DNA of 64,000 nucleotides from Sparassis latifolia (lineage: Eukaryota; Basidiomycota; Agaricomycetes; Polyporales; Sparassidaceae): contig JAENRS010000017.1 of assembly GCA_018466975.1 (NCBI GenBank), positions 186,001 to 250,000 on the forward strand, given 5' to 3'. Numbering within the stretch: the stretch's first letter is position 1; each line of letters begins with the position of its first letter. Both the position numbers and the translations under genes were made by a program. The notes under the pieces were generated by a model, which was given only the letters and a program-made list of their open reading frames with translations, did no database searches and was not told the DNA's origin. Shown here piece after piece: positions 23,251-35,414 of the stretch.

Positions 23251-23300
23251 TCACTCGGGGAGGGCGCTACAGCTTACGCCACGGCGATGGACCAGGCACC

Positions 23301-25128
23301 TTCAACTGATCCAACCGCACGGCATCCTCATCCCAGATGCACGAACCATCTCGCGAGGCATACAACTTGAAATGGCGGGGAGATGGACATCAATTGGACA
23401 GGTGACACACATGAGAGAGTCCCTTGCAGACAGTCGTGTCTACAGGGAACCCCATCAAAAGGAATCAGCTGGGGACAATCGTACCCGACACGCCAACTGT
23501 CCAAGTCGCAGGGATGCTGGACCTTCACGAACCGGTCATCCAATGGCCAATGGCGAAAGTGAACCGTAAGGCGGGGGTGCATTTAGCGAACTGGATCTAT
23601 GATGCACGGACGGACCATACTACGAGGTGTACTTCTCGCGAGTGCCGTGGCGAGCTCGATCGCACGATCTGCTCTGCACACTGCAAGTCAGACATGTCTT
23701 GCGACGCGCATCACGAAAGGTTTCTGCTGAACATAATCCGCAGGCTAGAGTCAGCGAACCCTCTTCGATCTCTCCCGAAAGATGTCACGTACCAGTAACA
23801 GCCCGCTCACGTTGACGTCCTAGTCCCTACAGTCCTTAGCGGTCCTGGACGTTCCGTGGTGGCCTCACGGAAGCACTCAACCTCTACTTCCGCTCCCTCG
23901 CCACTACAAGTTTGCCTGACAGTGCTCTGATGGTGACGGTCTACGTGGCCACGGCTCACGATCGGCCCGCGGACGGCGCGGTACAGGCCTTTCTTGCAAA
24001 TGCACAACGACGACGAGAATACATCTGGCAGTTCGAGTTTCACGGCGAACTTCGTTGCATAGTCCACGCACCGGGCCCCCAAGCTGACCGCAGCCATTGA
24101 GAACGCAAAGACAGAGGTTCTGGCTCGAACTGAACGATGGACATGTTTGTGCAACACGTCATTTTTGTGTTGAGCAATAGTGGTCTCGATCTCGATCGCA
24201 TCTTGCGCACCTCGGTAGCAAGCCTACCAACGATAAGTCTTCGCGTCGCGTCGAACGTAGGGAATTCTGCATGCAAGGAACGCAGGATAGGGATGAAACT
24301 GTCAACGATGAGGCCTGCTGTCCCCCGCTTGTCCGGTGCGAAATCGATGAGTTGAGATATATGAGGCTTGACCGCCTGAGTGAGCTGTGCGGTAAGGCCC
24401 TCATAGTCGATAGGTTCGGGCGTAACGCTGCAAGCTGCGGTACCAAGAACTTCGTGACCACATGAACGACGGACTCCTTCTCTACCTGCGGAGAAGACCT
24501 CGAGATATCCATCGTCTGGAAAAATGAGACACATGTCAGGAATGTCTACGACTTTGCTTCCGCCATCTTGATCGAGATCCTCGTTTGCTTCTTGCGGCAC
24601 GCTGGGTGGGAGGATATATCCACTGCGCGCTCCGCCTCGGCATCTTCGGCAAGCGGAGGAAGGGCAGTGTCCGCGCAGGAGAGTTCAGCGTCTATCGTTG
24701 CTTCTTGAAGATCGAGTTCGAGGCGCCTTGGAAAGATAGCGCGGTGGAAACTCGGTGTCGACGACTTTTTCGAGATCGACTCTATCACCGGCATAAAGCC
24801 CTACATCGGCGTTAGCGATGGAAATTTGAAGCCGGCGTGTGCGCGTAGCTGAAATGACTCACTACGGGAGGGCATACAACTTGCATGCTGGCGATCGGAC
24901 GAGCAGCATCGCCGCCAGAGACCAACAGGTGTAGATGTCGATTCATACACGCTACGTCTGCGAAACAATCGACGAGGGCGAGTAATCGTCGCCATGTTAC
25001 GCACGGCACACCAGCTAGTCGTGTCGGCATCACGACCCTCTGGCTGCATCGCTGAGCCATTGGGAGCTACGCACGAGCACAACGAGCGGCGGCTGGCTAA
25101 ACAGCGGCAGGGAATGGTAGGGAGTAGG
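23301..25128 (-). repeat. Extra copy of sequence X, left arm only
   Basis: A well-preserved second X copy directly follows the degraded X of the neighbouring R copy, in tandem and in the same orientation. It begins about 20 bp inside the chitin-synthase fragment and stops at 25,128, where right-arm homology would continue for another 290 bp to the module terminus. Its small variants match the inner right copy rather than the outer copies, so it looks like the true mirror partner of 39,777-41,600. Confidence 0.85.
23807..24794 (-). pseudogene. Sequence X coding remnant, extra left copy
   Basis: This is nearly the same as the reference X. The minus frame over 24,040-24,600 is open for 186 codons and contains VVDIPDMCLIFPDDGYLEVF and GLIVDSFIPILRSLHAEFPT. 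A second frame (23,807-24,157) continues with LHKHVHRSVRARTSVFAFSM and DYATKFAVKLELPDVFSS. The two overlap in different frames, so one small indel separates them. The family is unrecognised. Confidence 0.5.
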
Positions 25129-26325
25129 GGTAGTTAGTCGTTCAACATTCCTCGGGAAAGCAGTTGATCTTAAATTTTAGGTTTACCTGCCATGTGACTT
25201 ACAGTCCATTTCCGATTCCCTAAATGCACGTATGGTGGTCGCTGGCGTAAGAAGATTGTTAGGAGGTTGTACTCGCGCCGCATATAGTAATTCTCGCTCA
25301 GAATAGATTTCCGCGGTCGAAATAATTTGGCCTTTCCGCGAACAATATGGATATCCGCCTTAGCATTTGAACATTCCGCCCTTGCTGCCAGTGCCGAAAC
25401 GACAACCAGGCCCCTCTTTCTCCTCTCTCCTCCTCCCGTCGTCGCTCCTGCATCTTGAGCTATGTGTATGACTACGAAGCCCGTGAGCAATTGTGAGTGT
25501 GCTTGAATACCGTTCGGAGATGCCCTGCTGATGCTGGTGTTCACAGCTCCCGTTTCTTTCACCCATCACCTGTGCAGTATCTTGTCTTGGTGGCAATGGT
25601 CACGGTTTCACTTGTTGCCCGTCGCCGGGTTGGCCGCCGTGCTTTGCATGGTTGCGGCGCTCTGCAAGACGTTGACGAGAAGACTTGGACCAAATGGCGA
25701 ACTGGGTTGGAACTCATCACCGTAGCTCGTCTTTATGATGGACCGCCCGAGGTCAGAGCGGTTGTTCCGCGTGCAGAAGTCTCATCATTTATTTGAATCA
25801 TGCCCGTTGTGCCTATGTTAGCTTGTACTTGTACTATATTCTCTTGTATTTCTATTGATCTTGTACTCTATACGCTTGTATTGATATCGATCTTGTATTA
25901 AATGCATGCTTTACCAATAAAATAAATAGGGAATCGGACATGGCGTGCGAACGCAGCGCCGCTTACCCCCAAGTTATGTATTTTCGCATCCATGCACGAT
26001 CCGCGAAAAACATCAGAGCGTCATTATCTCCTCTTTGAATATTCGATTGACCACACATCCATCGTTTTGAAGACAGCATGCATTCTACGTAGCATACGCA
26101 ATGTGAAATACCAAGAAATATGTCTGTACCTCTAGATTTCCTCCACTATGGTTAGACTTTCTGGATTCGAGGACGGTAATCTTCGCAGAGATAAACGTAC
26201 GTTCCTGAACATCATGATGTTAGAAGGCAGTTTATTGTTGCACAACTGGCAGGCGGTTGCGGGCATCGGTAGCAGCATCCCAATGAGGAGGCGCTGGATC
26301 GTCCCGAGAGAATGACGGAGGCTTG
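25129..26325. other. Spacer edge without confident gene
   Basis: The first non-repeated DNA after the left arm. A 99-codon plus frame (25,497-25,796) and an overlapping hydrophobic 64-codon frame are open but show no motif. An AT-rich stretch at 25,800-25,930 has AATAAA-like elements that could serve as 3' processing signals for the minus gene or for nothing. Confidence 0.45.
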
Positions 26326-29300
26326 TCAGCGTACGATGTCGAGGTTTCGTAGCTCGTCGGGATGCATTGCTAGATGCTCTGGAGTATACAGCGAAGACTT
26401 CCGGGGTTTAGCTGTCGGTGGCTCTCCGGTGGTCGACGGCGGTATGGGAGGCCACGAAGTTAAAGGTTCTCGTGGAGATAACAAAGGAAAGGAAGTTGGA
26501 GATGGCGATGGTTTGTACGGGAATGGCGATAGATAGCCCGCTTGAGGGTGGAGCGCGCCATAGCCCTGCTGCAGCGGAGCATCTCCTAATCCCTGAGGAG
26601 GCATAGAACCATACCTTGGTACATCGGTGAATGGTGCAGCGCATAAGATTGTGGAGGGTATCCGTGAGGTGAGACATAACTTGTAGTGTAGTCGGGACCA
26701 TAGCCATATGGTGGACCTTGGAACTGGAGTTCTGCAGGATAAGCTGCGCCACTAGAATACGGCACATAACCACCACTTCGTCCGTCTTCATACATTGTAC
26801 CCTGATACTGAGCCATTGCAGGGGCATCGTCATGGCGCCCTCGTTCCGGATATGTGGGCAGAGGACGCGCTTGGCGATATGACGAATGCATATAATTTCC
26901 AGGTGCAGCGTACGGTGCCCATAATTGTTGTGCATGCGGCATCACCAAATTATGAGGGGGAATTGATGTGGGAGGGTGGCTAGCCTCGTCGAGGAGGGTG
27001 GGTTGCGCCGCGTTCGGCATCACCGGACTGTAAGGGGATCGATGCTGGAGGGTGCTGAGCCTCTCGGGCGTCGCTGACAACGCTCCTCGACGCACCCACA
27101 GCTTCGCCAGTCATGACACGACCACTGGCATGCACGTCAGTATTGTGTTGCATGACTGAGCCACCGGCAACTGGCTTAATACCGTCATGGTCGGTCTTCG
27201 CTTCTCTATTCCCCATTAGAGATGGCTTGCCTTCCACCAGATCAGAACCAATACTGGTGACGTCGTGACTGCGTCTGTCTGTGAGAGGAGTGCCGCCCAT
27301 GAATTTGAGACTCCCAGGATCAGAGGTCACTCTCTGGTCCACTTCTTCGATCAGCTCCTGGTCTGCGCCCCCACTATCATCTAACCCAGTGGCCTCAACA
27401 GTGTTATCGCGCGTCGGTTGAGGAAGATGCGTCGCTCCAACCGTGAGACTAGTGTTGCCTGGGTGCAGTGGCGAGCCTGAGCTCGGTTCCGTGACATAGG
27501 TGTTACCTTCGCTCGTACACTGCGAATGGCGGAGGCTGTGATCCGCGGCAGCGTCTGCTATGGAATTTTCGAAATGAACCCGTGGGCGTTTCGTACTGGG
27601 CATCGAATTGGCCAGTAATCGCTTCGTTTTGGGGCATCCGAAGGTCTTGCGCACTCGAGCTAGGTTCTGTGTTATGAGCCGTAATGCCAATTTGAGGGGG
27701 TGCTAACGGCTGTGTAATATTTGCATCGTCGCCCGCAGAAATTTCCCTTTTACGCTTAGTGCCAAGCAGTGGTCGGTGCAATGAAGTTTCGTCGGCCAGA
27801 GGCTCTTCAGAGATAGCATCTCTCCCTGCGGCACCTGGATTAACTTGGCGGCCACTGAGTAAGTTCATTCGACGACTTGAAGACACAACCTTCATCGCTG
27901 AGTGGGAGGCGAGTGCGCGAGCGAGTGGTGGGGAGGATGACACTAACTGATCGATCTCTGCATCAGAATCCGACTCGATCGACTCGATCGCGTCGTTCCC
28001 ACTAACAGGTAGATCTGCTGCCACCGGCACCTCCAGGATGGGGAATCCTTCTTCGGTTCCAGAATTTTCCTCAGCATCCTCGTCGTCACTCATTCGGCGG
28101 GAACCTCGGTTTACGCTCCTACCATTCCGAAACAACCTCAAACCCGTCTTTCCTTGGGAATCAGGGCCAGGAGAACCACCGTAGATTACGGGGACGAGTG
28201 ACGATTGTAGGTCTACAGGTAGAACAAGATCAGACATTCATCACACGGACAGTAGCGCTGTCCGACCTTCGAGCTTCCCCTCATATTTCTGGATATCAAA
28301 AGGGTTCCTTGTACGCGTCATTGCCGCGTGGAGCATGTCAATCTCGACCTTCGTCAGTTGAGTGATGCCTTTCTTCGCGGAAGTAGGCAAGGGCAGCCTG
28401 ACAACCTCAGGATAGTTGACCAATATGGCTCCAGCATCAGCTAAAACTTCTAGCATCCTCTTCCACGGAAATAGGTCGGAAGTGGTGATACCAACTTTCT
28501 CCATCAATTTTCGCCCCATGGACTTGATAGATACAATTTTTTCATGTTTTGTGAGGTTTTTTGAATTGCTTTGCTGGTTCACAGGCCCAGTCGTGGTAAG
28601 TGTTGCCTTGGGTTCTGACAACGTAGCATCCTGGACATGATTCTGTAGCTTATTCGTCTGCGCCCTATTTAGGATCCCAAGAGATACATTGTTGCTTCAA
28701 TAAAACAAACCGTTAAATTCCGTGCAATTTACGGTCAGATGTGACGTACTAAATATGTGCCTTCAGGTGGGAGATCAAAGTGTTGTCGTCTGAACCGCAA
28801 CGCATTTCAAAAAACTGCGGTCAAGTCAGAAGAGTGTTGGATGGTTGACATTGAGCACATACTCCTCTTGCTTCTTTCGTGGCGAATACGTCCGCAAGGT
28901 CAGAGTCAGCATTCGGTATGTTGCCGGCCATGACAAACGCCATCTCGAAACCATATAATTTCGAATGAATCTCGGCCTGTGTCTTCAATAAGTGCCCTTC
29001 CTAGTGCAACTGAAAATTAAAGATATGCGTACCAGGTGTTTTAATTGATTGAAACACTGGGTGAAATCCCGACGACGCTCGGTTGAAGTGTATCCTTGGC
29101 CAGACACGAGCTCAAACTCGTTGAATTTCTCCAATAGGTTATCAACCTTGTCACCTTGTGCCATGCGAAAGAGGGAATAGCTGGATGGAAAGGCTGCGTT
29201 CGTAGGATTTTGATCATGGAAAGAAGTATTAGTACTACTATGGCGATTTGGACTAAATAGTCGAACTCCTTCACCTGGCACTGTAAATGAAAGTATCAGA

Positions 29301-30545
29301 CTGATTCATAATGAGCACAAAGAACTTACATGAAGCAGCGTCCGAAGTATTCACATAATGTTGACAAAAGCGCTGATAAGCGTGGTCGTAATGAGACGCA
29401 ATGTGGTCGGATGACAGTTTGTGAGTCCATCGTGCAAGTATATTAGAGAGAGATAAACGTGTCCTTGCAGACAGCCGTTCGACTATGCTCATGATCTCTA
29501 CGAAACCTTGTTGCAAAATTTGTTCGTCATCGACCTGAAACACTTGTTCGATGGGAGTGTTTTCGATGTTAGACGAAGGCAGATTCCCAGTACGAGCACC
29601 AGGAGAGGTGCTGTGTAGCCCATGAGCCTCTGAGGGCACCCAAGATGGTCCTGCAGTTGGTTCGATCCTACCTTCCTTGACGTGTCTGGCCTGGAGGTCT
29701 GATGGCATAAGGCCATGTTCGTGATGAGGGAACACTGTGCATGGATGAGACATTGACTTATGGAATGGTTTAAGGATGAAATTGAGGCATACCGAAGCTG
29801 GCGTCATTATAATGACGCATTTGCACTGGGAGACGAGTTGAATCTCGGTCTTGAGAGGAGAGAGGAGAAGAAACAGTAGAAATCATGATGGAAGGTAGTG
29901 GAGATGTCTTGGGAGATCGCACATCACGATTGAGGGGTGAGACATCCAGTGCTGCCTGAGAAAGACTTTCAGCCGCTGCATCCTCCACGTCCATGGTAGG
30001 CTCGAGCAAGGCTACCGGAGTGGCACTTCGTCCGCGTCTGGTACTAGCTCCGCGTCTACGTCCTGAGTCATTCTTACGGGAGTTCTTAATTGTACCTGGC
30101 ATCTTGTCATTCACCGCTTGCGTAGCTCCTGCAGGATCTGGGGGCAAGGCGGCGCGCCGTCGTGCATTGTTTCTCGCTGATTCGCAGCTGGCAGCTTGTT
30201 TTGGGGTCTTGATAACAGTACGAAGTCGCGTAGGGGTGTGTTCGGGTTCTGGATCTTGGTAACGACGACGACGTGGAGTCTGAGGTGCAGAAGGCCCATC
30301 AAGTTTTGAAACAGTGGTAGGCTCATGCGAAGACCCGATACGATGCTCTGCTGCATTGCTCTGTTTAGATTAGGCATCGTTACAGACATCGTATGGAATA
30401 TTTCAGTAAATCAGCGCACCGTCATTGCAGCCACCAGTCACGTCTGTAATGCTCCGTAAGTTGACAGCAATTCATGACTGAATGCACACTCACCTCTAGC
30501 TCTAGGTAGACGAGGCACGAAATTTCCGTTATATTCACCTGCATA
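26326..30545 (-). CDS. Large multi-exon gene, expanded fungal family of unknown function
   Basis: I recognise the overall pattern of an unnamed, often multicopy agaricomycete protein but no function. In minus-strand order: a basic Arg/Pro-rich region (PRRRRYQDPEPEHTPTRLRT, SGRRRGASTRRGRS), then a helical region with IEQVFQVDDEQILQQGF and SNILARWTHKLSSDHIA. Next come LLKTQAEIHSKLYGFEMAF and MAGNIPNADSDLADVF; a 48-nt intron (28,815-28,862) follows, then FFEMRCGSDDNTLISHLKAH. A later block is FPWKRMLEVLADAGAILVNY. The tail is long, acidic then Pro/Tyr-rich and disordered, ending near 26,326. An upstream exon with FVPRLPRARG (about 30,500-30,540) has a donor. The true start and some junctions between 26,580 and 28,250 are unresolved, and small frameshifts cannot be excluded. 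Confidence 0.6.
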
Positions 30546-30709
30546 GGATATGCGATGCATGGGATGATTTAGAACGATATGCGGTTTAATTTACAATGCA
30601 TGAATCAGTGAGATACTGGAATATCACAGACGATATGAAATTACCCGCAGACAGACAAATGTGGATCTAGAATAAGAGACTGTGTGACAAACGTACGACT
30701 ATCGACACA

Positions 30710-31300
30710 GCTGGCTGGAGGTTATACCAGCCAGAAACAGTTTATGGAATACACCAACAGGGCGAGGAATGGCACATTGAGCAAACCCGAACCTTCGACA
30801 AGACTGATCGGAATCTGTCTCAGCGGAACTTGATACGTAAATCTAGATATTCTGATGCCCATAATAGGGAATATGGCGTCGAAAAAACTGACATTCTAGT
30901 CGGTGAATGCTGACTGTAGTCGCAGAAGCACTTAGAATGCCTGAATCTGGCCAAAGACCTCCGGATCGCACGGGTGATAACGAAACTTACCATTCCACTA
31001 CCCGAGGGCCACACCTTCAAGCGTGCCTAGTGCGCGCGTTGTTTGAACATGATTGGAATGCTACGTACATCTCTATCGGAGTTGAAAGACAAATTGGGGA
31101 TGCTGGCTTTTCTGGCGATGGAGACCTGCTGGCGAACTTGTCACGACAGGCCATCGCATGAATGCTTCAGGGTAGCCTACAACCCTGGAGGCTTTGAATG
31201 AGCGTCTGCATTCACGAAGTGCGAACTTCGGCGCAGACATCAAACCTTCTGTGACGGCACTATCTGTGATTGCAAGCGCCTTGTATATAAACAAGGAACA
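30710..31300 (+). repeat. Diverged direct repeat, copy 1
   Basis: This aligns by eye with 34,380-34,930. Matched blocks include a shared TGGAATA-type stretch near its start, the TCTGATGCC/TCCGATGCC block at 30,850/34,505, the GAATCTGGC block at 30,950/34,677 and the GCGA(A/G)CTTGTC block at 31,132/34,848. Identity is clearly low. It could be an old solo element or one of two LTR relics 3.1 kb apart; no TG...CA ends or polyprotein are visible. Confidence 0.5.
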
Positions 31301-32790
31301 AGGGAAGATAGCTTGTCAGCGAGGTCCGCCTTCATCAAATACTGCTCGGCACGCCACTCACTGACTTGGCTGGCCATTGACTAGTGGAAGCCAAATTGAC
31401 TCGTATGTCTCCCTGCTGATGCCGCACCGCCAAATCGTGTGCCCCTTGATATGATCAGGCAATAGTTGTCAGTGATGTCGCGGTACATGAACACGCGGGC
31501 TCTGTTGGGATCCTTTGTCCGTCAGTACTTCAGTTGTCAAACACGGATAGGTAGCCATTCAGAAAAGGCTTAGCAATCGTATATTAAGTAATAAGCAGAG
31601 GCTCAGCGTTCAGCGGAGGATGCACTCCTTAATGCTTCAGATTCAGAAGCCGGAAGGTTGCGATGGCTTAGGTCATTTCTTAGCAATATTAATGGAGCAG
31701 CGTTGCCATATGCGGGGCGTCGTCCTTTGCCAGCGCGTTTGAGGAAATTGATATGCATGAATACAAGGCCTGACATGGTCTGCCAGGGCACACTTGCAAC
31801 CCCTGTGAAGGAAGTCAGTGTTATAGTCGTCGACTCAAATCATAGTACATTCCCTACTATCATCGCCAGCGAAAAACACACCACAATCGAAACCAATATC
31901 GAGTAAGTATCACAGACTAGTGCGCACCAAAATGAACGATGACAATAGACTATGAACGACCAGATGTAGAAATCACCACGGTCATTCTAGTGTTCGTGTG
32001 TCCATTGTGAAAGTTTCATAAGTAGCCGGCATTTTGCGTCTTCTGGGCTCTAGCGACACTCGCGGAGACAGGGAAGCCTTGCGCTCGCAAATCGGACCAT
32101 CGGCTTCACGTAGAGTTGCCTGCTATACCAACGCAGGAACAGCCTGAGGAGCGGTTCCTGCAGCGACTACGGAGGCTGAGCGGCATAATGAGGAGATTAT
32201 ATCTATGTCCCTGGGCTGTGGTGGTCACGCGTGGTACCTTCCACGGCGGGCGGTGCCCCTGGTATATGCCGCTGGTGACCGTAACGCACCGTGTATGCGC
32301 TCGGAAGATCCGAATTCATGTTACTGACCCTGGCCAATCGTTCAGCGTTCAGGCCTCAGGTTCAACGTTGGCCATGGACACCGTGGACGCTTCATCAACG
32401 TTCATTGCCCTGGTAATCTAGCCGACGATATCAAGACTGCAACCGTTTAGCGAGTAACAGTCGCCTTCTTCCTTTTTCGGATGGTCAAACCCTCATGTCG
32501 GCCGCACCGGTCGTTCCCTCACGCCTAGCGGCACTCACGCGTCTTCGATGCGCAATATTTCAGACATTATACAACCCGCCATCAGTTCTAACTGGAGCAA
32601 AATATCTCCCTGCGCACACAAAGCGATCAGACGTGGAAGCGCCCGCGGTTCTAACGTGCAAGTGCGCGTTCGCTCCCAGAGTCTCGTGGCGGTACCCTCC
32701 CGAGTCCATCATTTGCCCTCCCGAGTCCACTGACTGCCCCCACGTCCAAAGCGGGATAGCCGCGTATGCAGAGCGGCGGAGTGTGCGCCT

Positions 32791-32869
32791 TTGACCTGAG
32801 AAGATGCGCGCCCGGGCTGCCGACTTACAGGCTCCGCCGAGTGAGTGGTACTAACCCATAGTATTGTTC
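32791..32869 (+). repeat. Short dispersed repeat, copy 1
   Basis: Begins TTGACCTGAGAAGAT and contains GACTTACAGGCTC and CCGAGTGAGTG, matching 35,303-35,414, which has about 30 extra bases in the middle. Confidence 0.7.
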
Positions 32870-34379
32870 TGCTCAAACGCCGAGTCAGCACGATGAGCGG
32901 AGCTGGGCGAGCTATCTCGCCAACCTGGTCCCTTATCTGCTCTAGTTTCCGGGAACGTTCTCTCCCACTGGCACTGGCAGTTCTCACCGAGATTAATAGT
33001 TGTGGCATAAATTCATCGCACTCATCGATTTCCCGGTTCCTCACGTACAAGTCGAGATTCGACTTGGGACGTCGTGACGGTATCTAATTTGCACTCTCCA
33101 AAACATCACAGTCTGTGACAGCGATTCTTAAGTTAATACTATTCATTACTCCTAGATTGACCGTGCTAGAAGTTCCTTTGGACTCTCCATCGAATGCGCG
33201 ACGTCTCATGCTAACATTTTACTTGTCAAACACCGTAGTGATCATAAAATCCGGGCGCTCAACGATTGGCAGACGTGTAGCAGGTTTCGTCGACCCATAC
33301 GTTCCGTTTATATCGGCCGTCTTTCGACAGTGTGACATGTGGCTACGAAGGATGGCGTGATCCTCCGGTGCTAAATTGGTCGAATATCACGGAGGACACT
33401 CGTCTTCTTACAGTGGCTTTGCGTCGGCTGAATTGCGCGTGTTTTCTCCTACTCTTTTCACTCACTATACATTGATTTCGACCCTTAGAACTGTACAGTT
33501 ATGAAGAATAATAATGGTAATAGTGTTAACTTTTCATTACTCCATAGCTGGACTAAACTCGAATGTCTATCTGCTCCTTGAACATCTAGTTCACCCTTGG
33601 AACGTCATTTTTTGGCGGAGAAGGTCTCTTACGCATGTGTGTCCCTTCTATCTTCTTCGCAGGGATCTGCAACTGATCTCACTTGGCAGCATGATTGCGC
33701 AGAATAATTGACAGTCCAGCCAGCTTGCGATCGTCGGTCAGCTATTCTTTTCTGATTTAGGGGAGGAATGCACTCAGCTCAGGGACAGAATGACAATTGA
33801 AATCTACATTATCCGCACGCATCCATATTCAATTTGAGTCGAGGTTGTGTGAGTCGAAGGTATGTCTTCAAAGGCGGCGAACGAGTCCTTTATACTTATG
33901 AGCTGGTCCGACCGTTGCCATTAATTATCGCAGCACGCTCGTTTCGGGAATGCACCTATCGCTGCGGCTGCCACGGTGAGATGAAATATCGCTGGGAAAA
34001 GCTTGATCATAACTTCTACGGAGGTAGATTCTAACGTATAGTCGCGGGTCATGACTCATAGAACACAAGAACGAAGGCATGACGGTCTTTCGGCCCCGTT
34101 CAATGTATCTGCAACGTACCATGAATTGACAGCTATCTCACTAGCGTATTCTCAGCTCACTGTAACTGGAAGCATGATTCCCCTTCAGCCCACCTAAATA
34201 CAAGACGTGGTACATCCAATGATTTGGAGAGTAGAGCGATTTCGTTCGCCAGGCACAAATACATCAGACACCATGGAACAAGGCGAGAGATGGATTTACC
34301 TCTCAAGCTGAGGTGTTTCTGAGGCGAGAGGATGTGCAACAAATGCACAGTTTTCGACGGAGCCAGCTTGAGTGGAAAA

Positions 34380-34930
34380 CAGGCGGTTCGTGGAATAGAC
34401 GAACAGGATAAGGCAACCTGAATGAACTGTCGGAACCCGAGCCACAGTCTCTAGCAGGAATTGATAGCAATTTTTGCTCATGGAAATTAATCTATGAATC
34501 TGAATATTCCGATGCCTGTCACAGGAACTATGACGTCTTCCTCCGTGTCAAGGGGTCAATATTTCAATTGCCAAGCTAATCATGTCGAGCGTGGATTGTT
34601 GTCGCGGAGGACTTTGAACTACAGGTCAACAATGCAATTTCTCAGCCAGACGTACCTGGCGAGTAATGGAAGGTCCGAATCTGGCTAAAGCCGTGAGGAT
34701 TCCACGGAATGACAACTAAACTTATCATGCAATTAAGCGATACCAGTTCTTCGGACATATGGAGTGCATGAGCGGGACATGTGCGAGAAGTAGAACACGT
34801 TTCCGACACAGTTAAAAGACCAGACCTAACGATAGAGACGTTCCTTGCGAGCTTGTCCTGAGAGGGAACCACGTGAAGTCCCGGGAAAACTTAGTACTGC
34901 TTCGTCATAGCTGACGCTTGGAACTTGCGA
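34380..34930 (+). repeat. Diverged direct repeat, copy 2
   Basis: Partner of 30,710-31,300 in the same orientation. Confidence 0.5.
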
Positions 34931-35302
34931 GCACTGGGAAAAATGCAGACAAACCTCAGAAAAGAAGAGGGGTTGAGTTGTGCGCTCATGCAAAAGCTGG
35001 GTAAAGGAGTTTAGGTGGACAACGCAAATCTTCTGCGATATCGCGATCCGAGATTGCGCACCAATTGGACGCCGCCAGTTTTCGATTTGGCGAAAAACCC
35101 CTAACCCTAAGATAAGGGTTTAATGTGTCTCGGGGGTAGAAAGGTATAAGGAAGGTAGCCGTCACCTTCTATCTTACTCCCGCCCTCTGCAAGCGTTTGA
35201 AGGGTGTTTCAAAGTTCTTCATGGCTTACTACTATGGGTTACCACTTGGCAGTTTTCCCATGTATAAGGAAGATTTGGGTCAAGCGTCCTAAGCGGTGGG
35301 AA

Positions 35303-35414
35303 TTTGACCTGAGAAGATCTTGCGGCTACCCTACATTTTTACATTTTCCCCTCATATGGGGGCCGACTTACAGGCTCTGCCGAGTGAGTGATAACCGGTA
35401 ACCCATAGTATCGT
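35303..35414 (+). repeat. Short dispersed repeat, copy 2
   Basis: Same landmarks as the copy at 32,791, with an insertion between the first and second conserved blocks. The two probably belong to a dispersed non-coding repeat family. Confidence 0.7.

Larger units (their letters stand above)
17535..23300 (-). repeat. Module R, left inner copy, heavily diverged
   Basis: This copy carries copia, FAS, chitin synthase and X in the same order as 39,490-46,035 but on the minus strand. It is littered with small insertions, deletions and substitutions, and almost no reading frame exceeds 100 codons. It is not simply a worse copy: at about 20,080-20,140 it keeps FAS sequence that the right copy has deleted. 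The divergence starts abruptly at about 17,535, whereas module B next to it is nearly identical between the arms. Confidence 0.85.
1..25128. repeat. Left arm of giant inverted repeat
   Basis: This arm reappears reverse-complemented in the right arm. Mirrored positions sum to 63,584 near 0.03 and 3.3 kb, 63,581 near 2.4 kb, 63,578 near 12 kb and 63,572 near 16.5 kb, so only a few bases of net indel separate the outer 17.5 kb. From about 17.5 to 23.3 kb the match is much poorer, with many small indels. The last 1.8 kb (23,301-25,128) pairs with right-arm sequence X at a sum of 64,904, because the left arm carries an extra copy of X. The arm ends inside X at 25,128. Confidence 0.95.

Noticed and set aside
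17535..23300. Repeat-induced point mutation (RIP) as cause of the degraded R copy
   Set aside because: The differences are dominated by small indels rather than C-to-T changes, which does not fit RIP.
30710..34930. Calling an LTR retrotransposon from the two spacer repeats
   Set aside because: The copies are too diverged to define ends, and no polyprotein relic lies between them.
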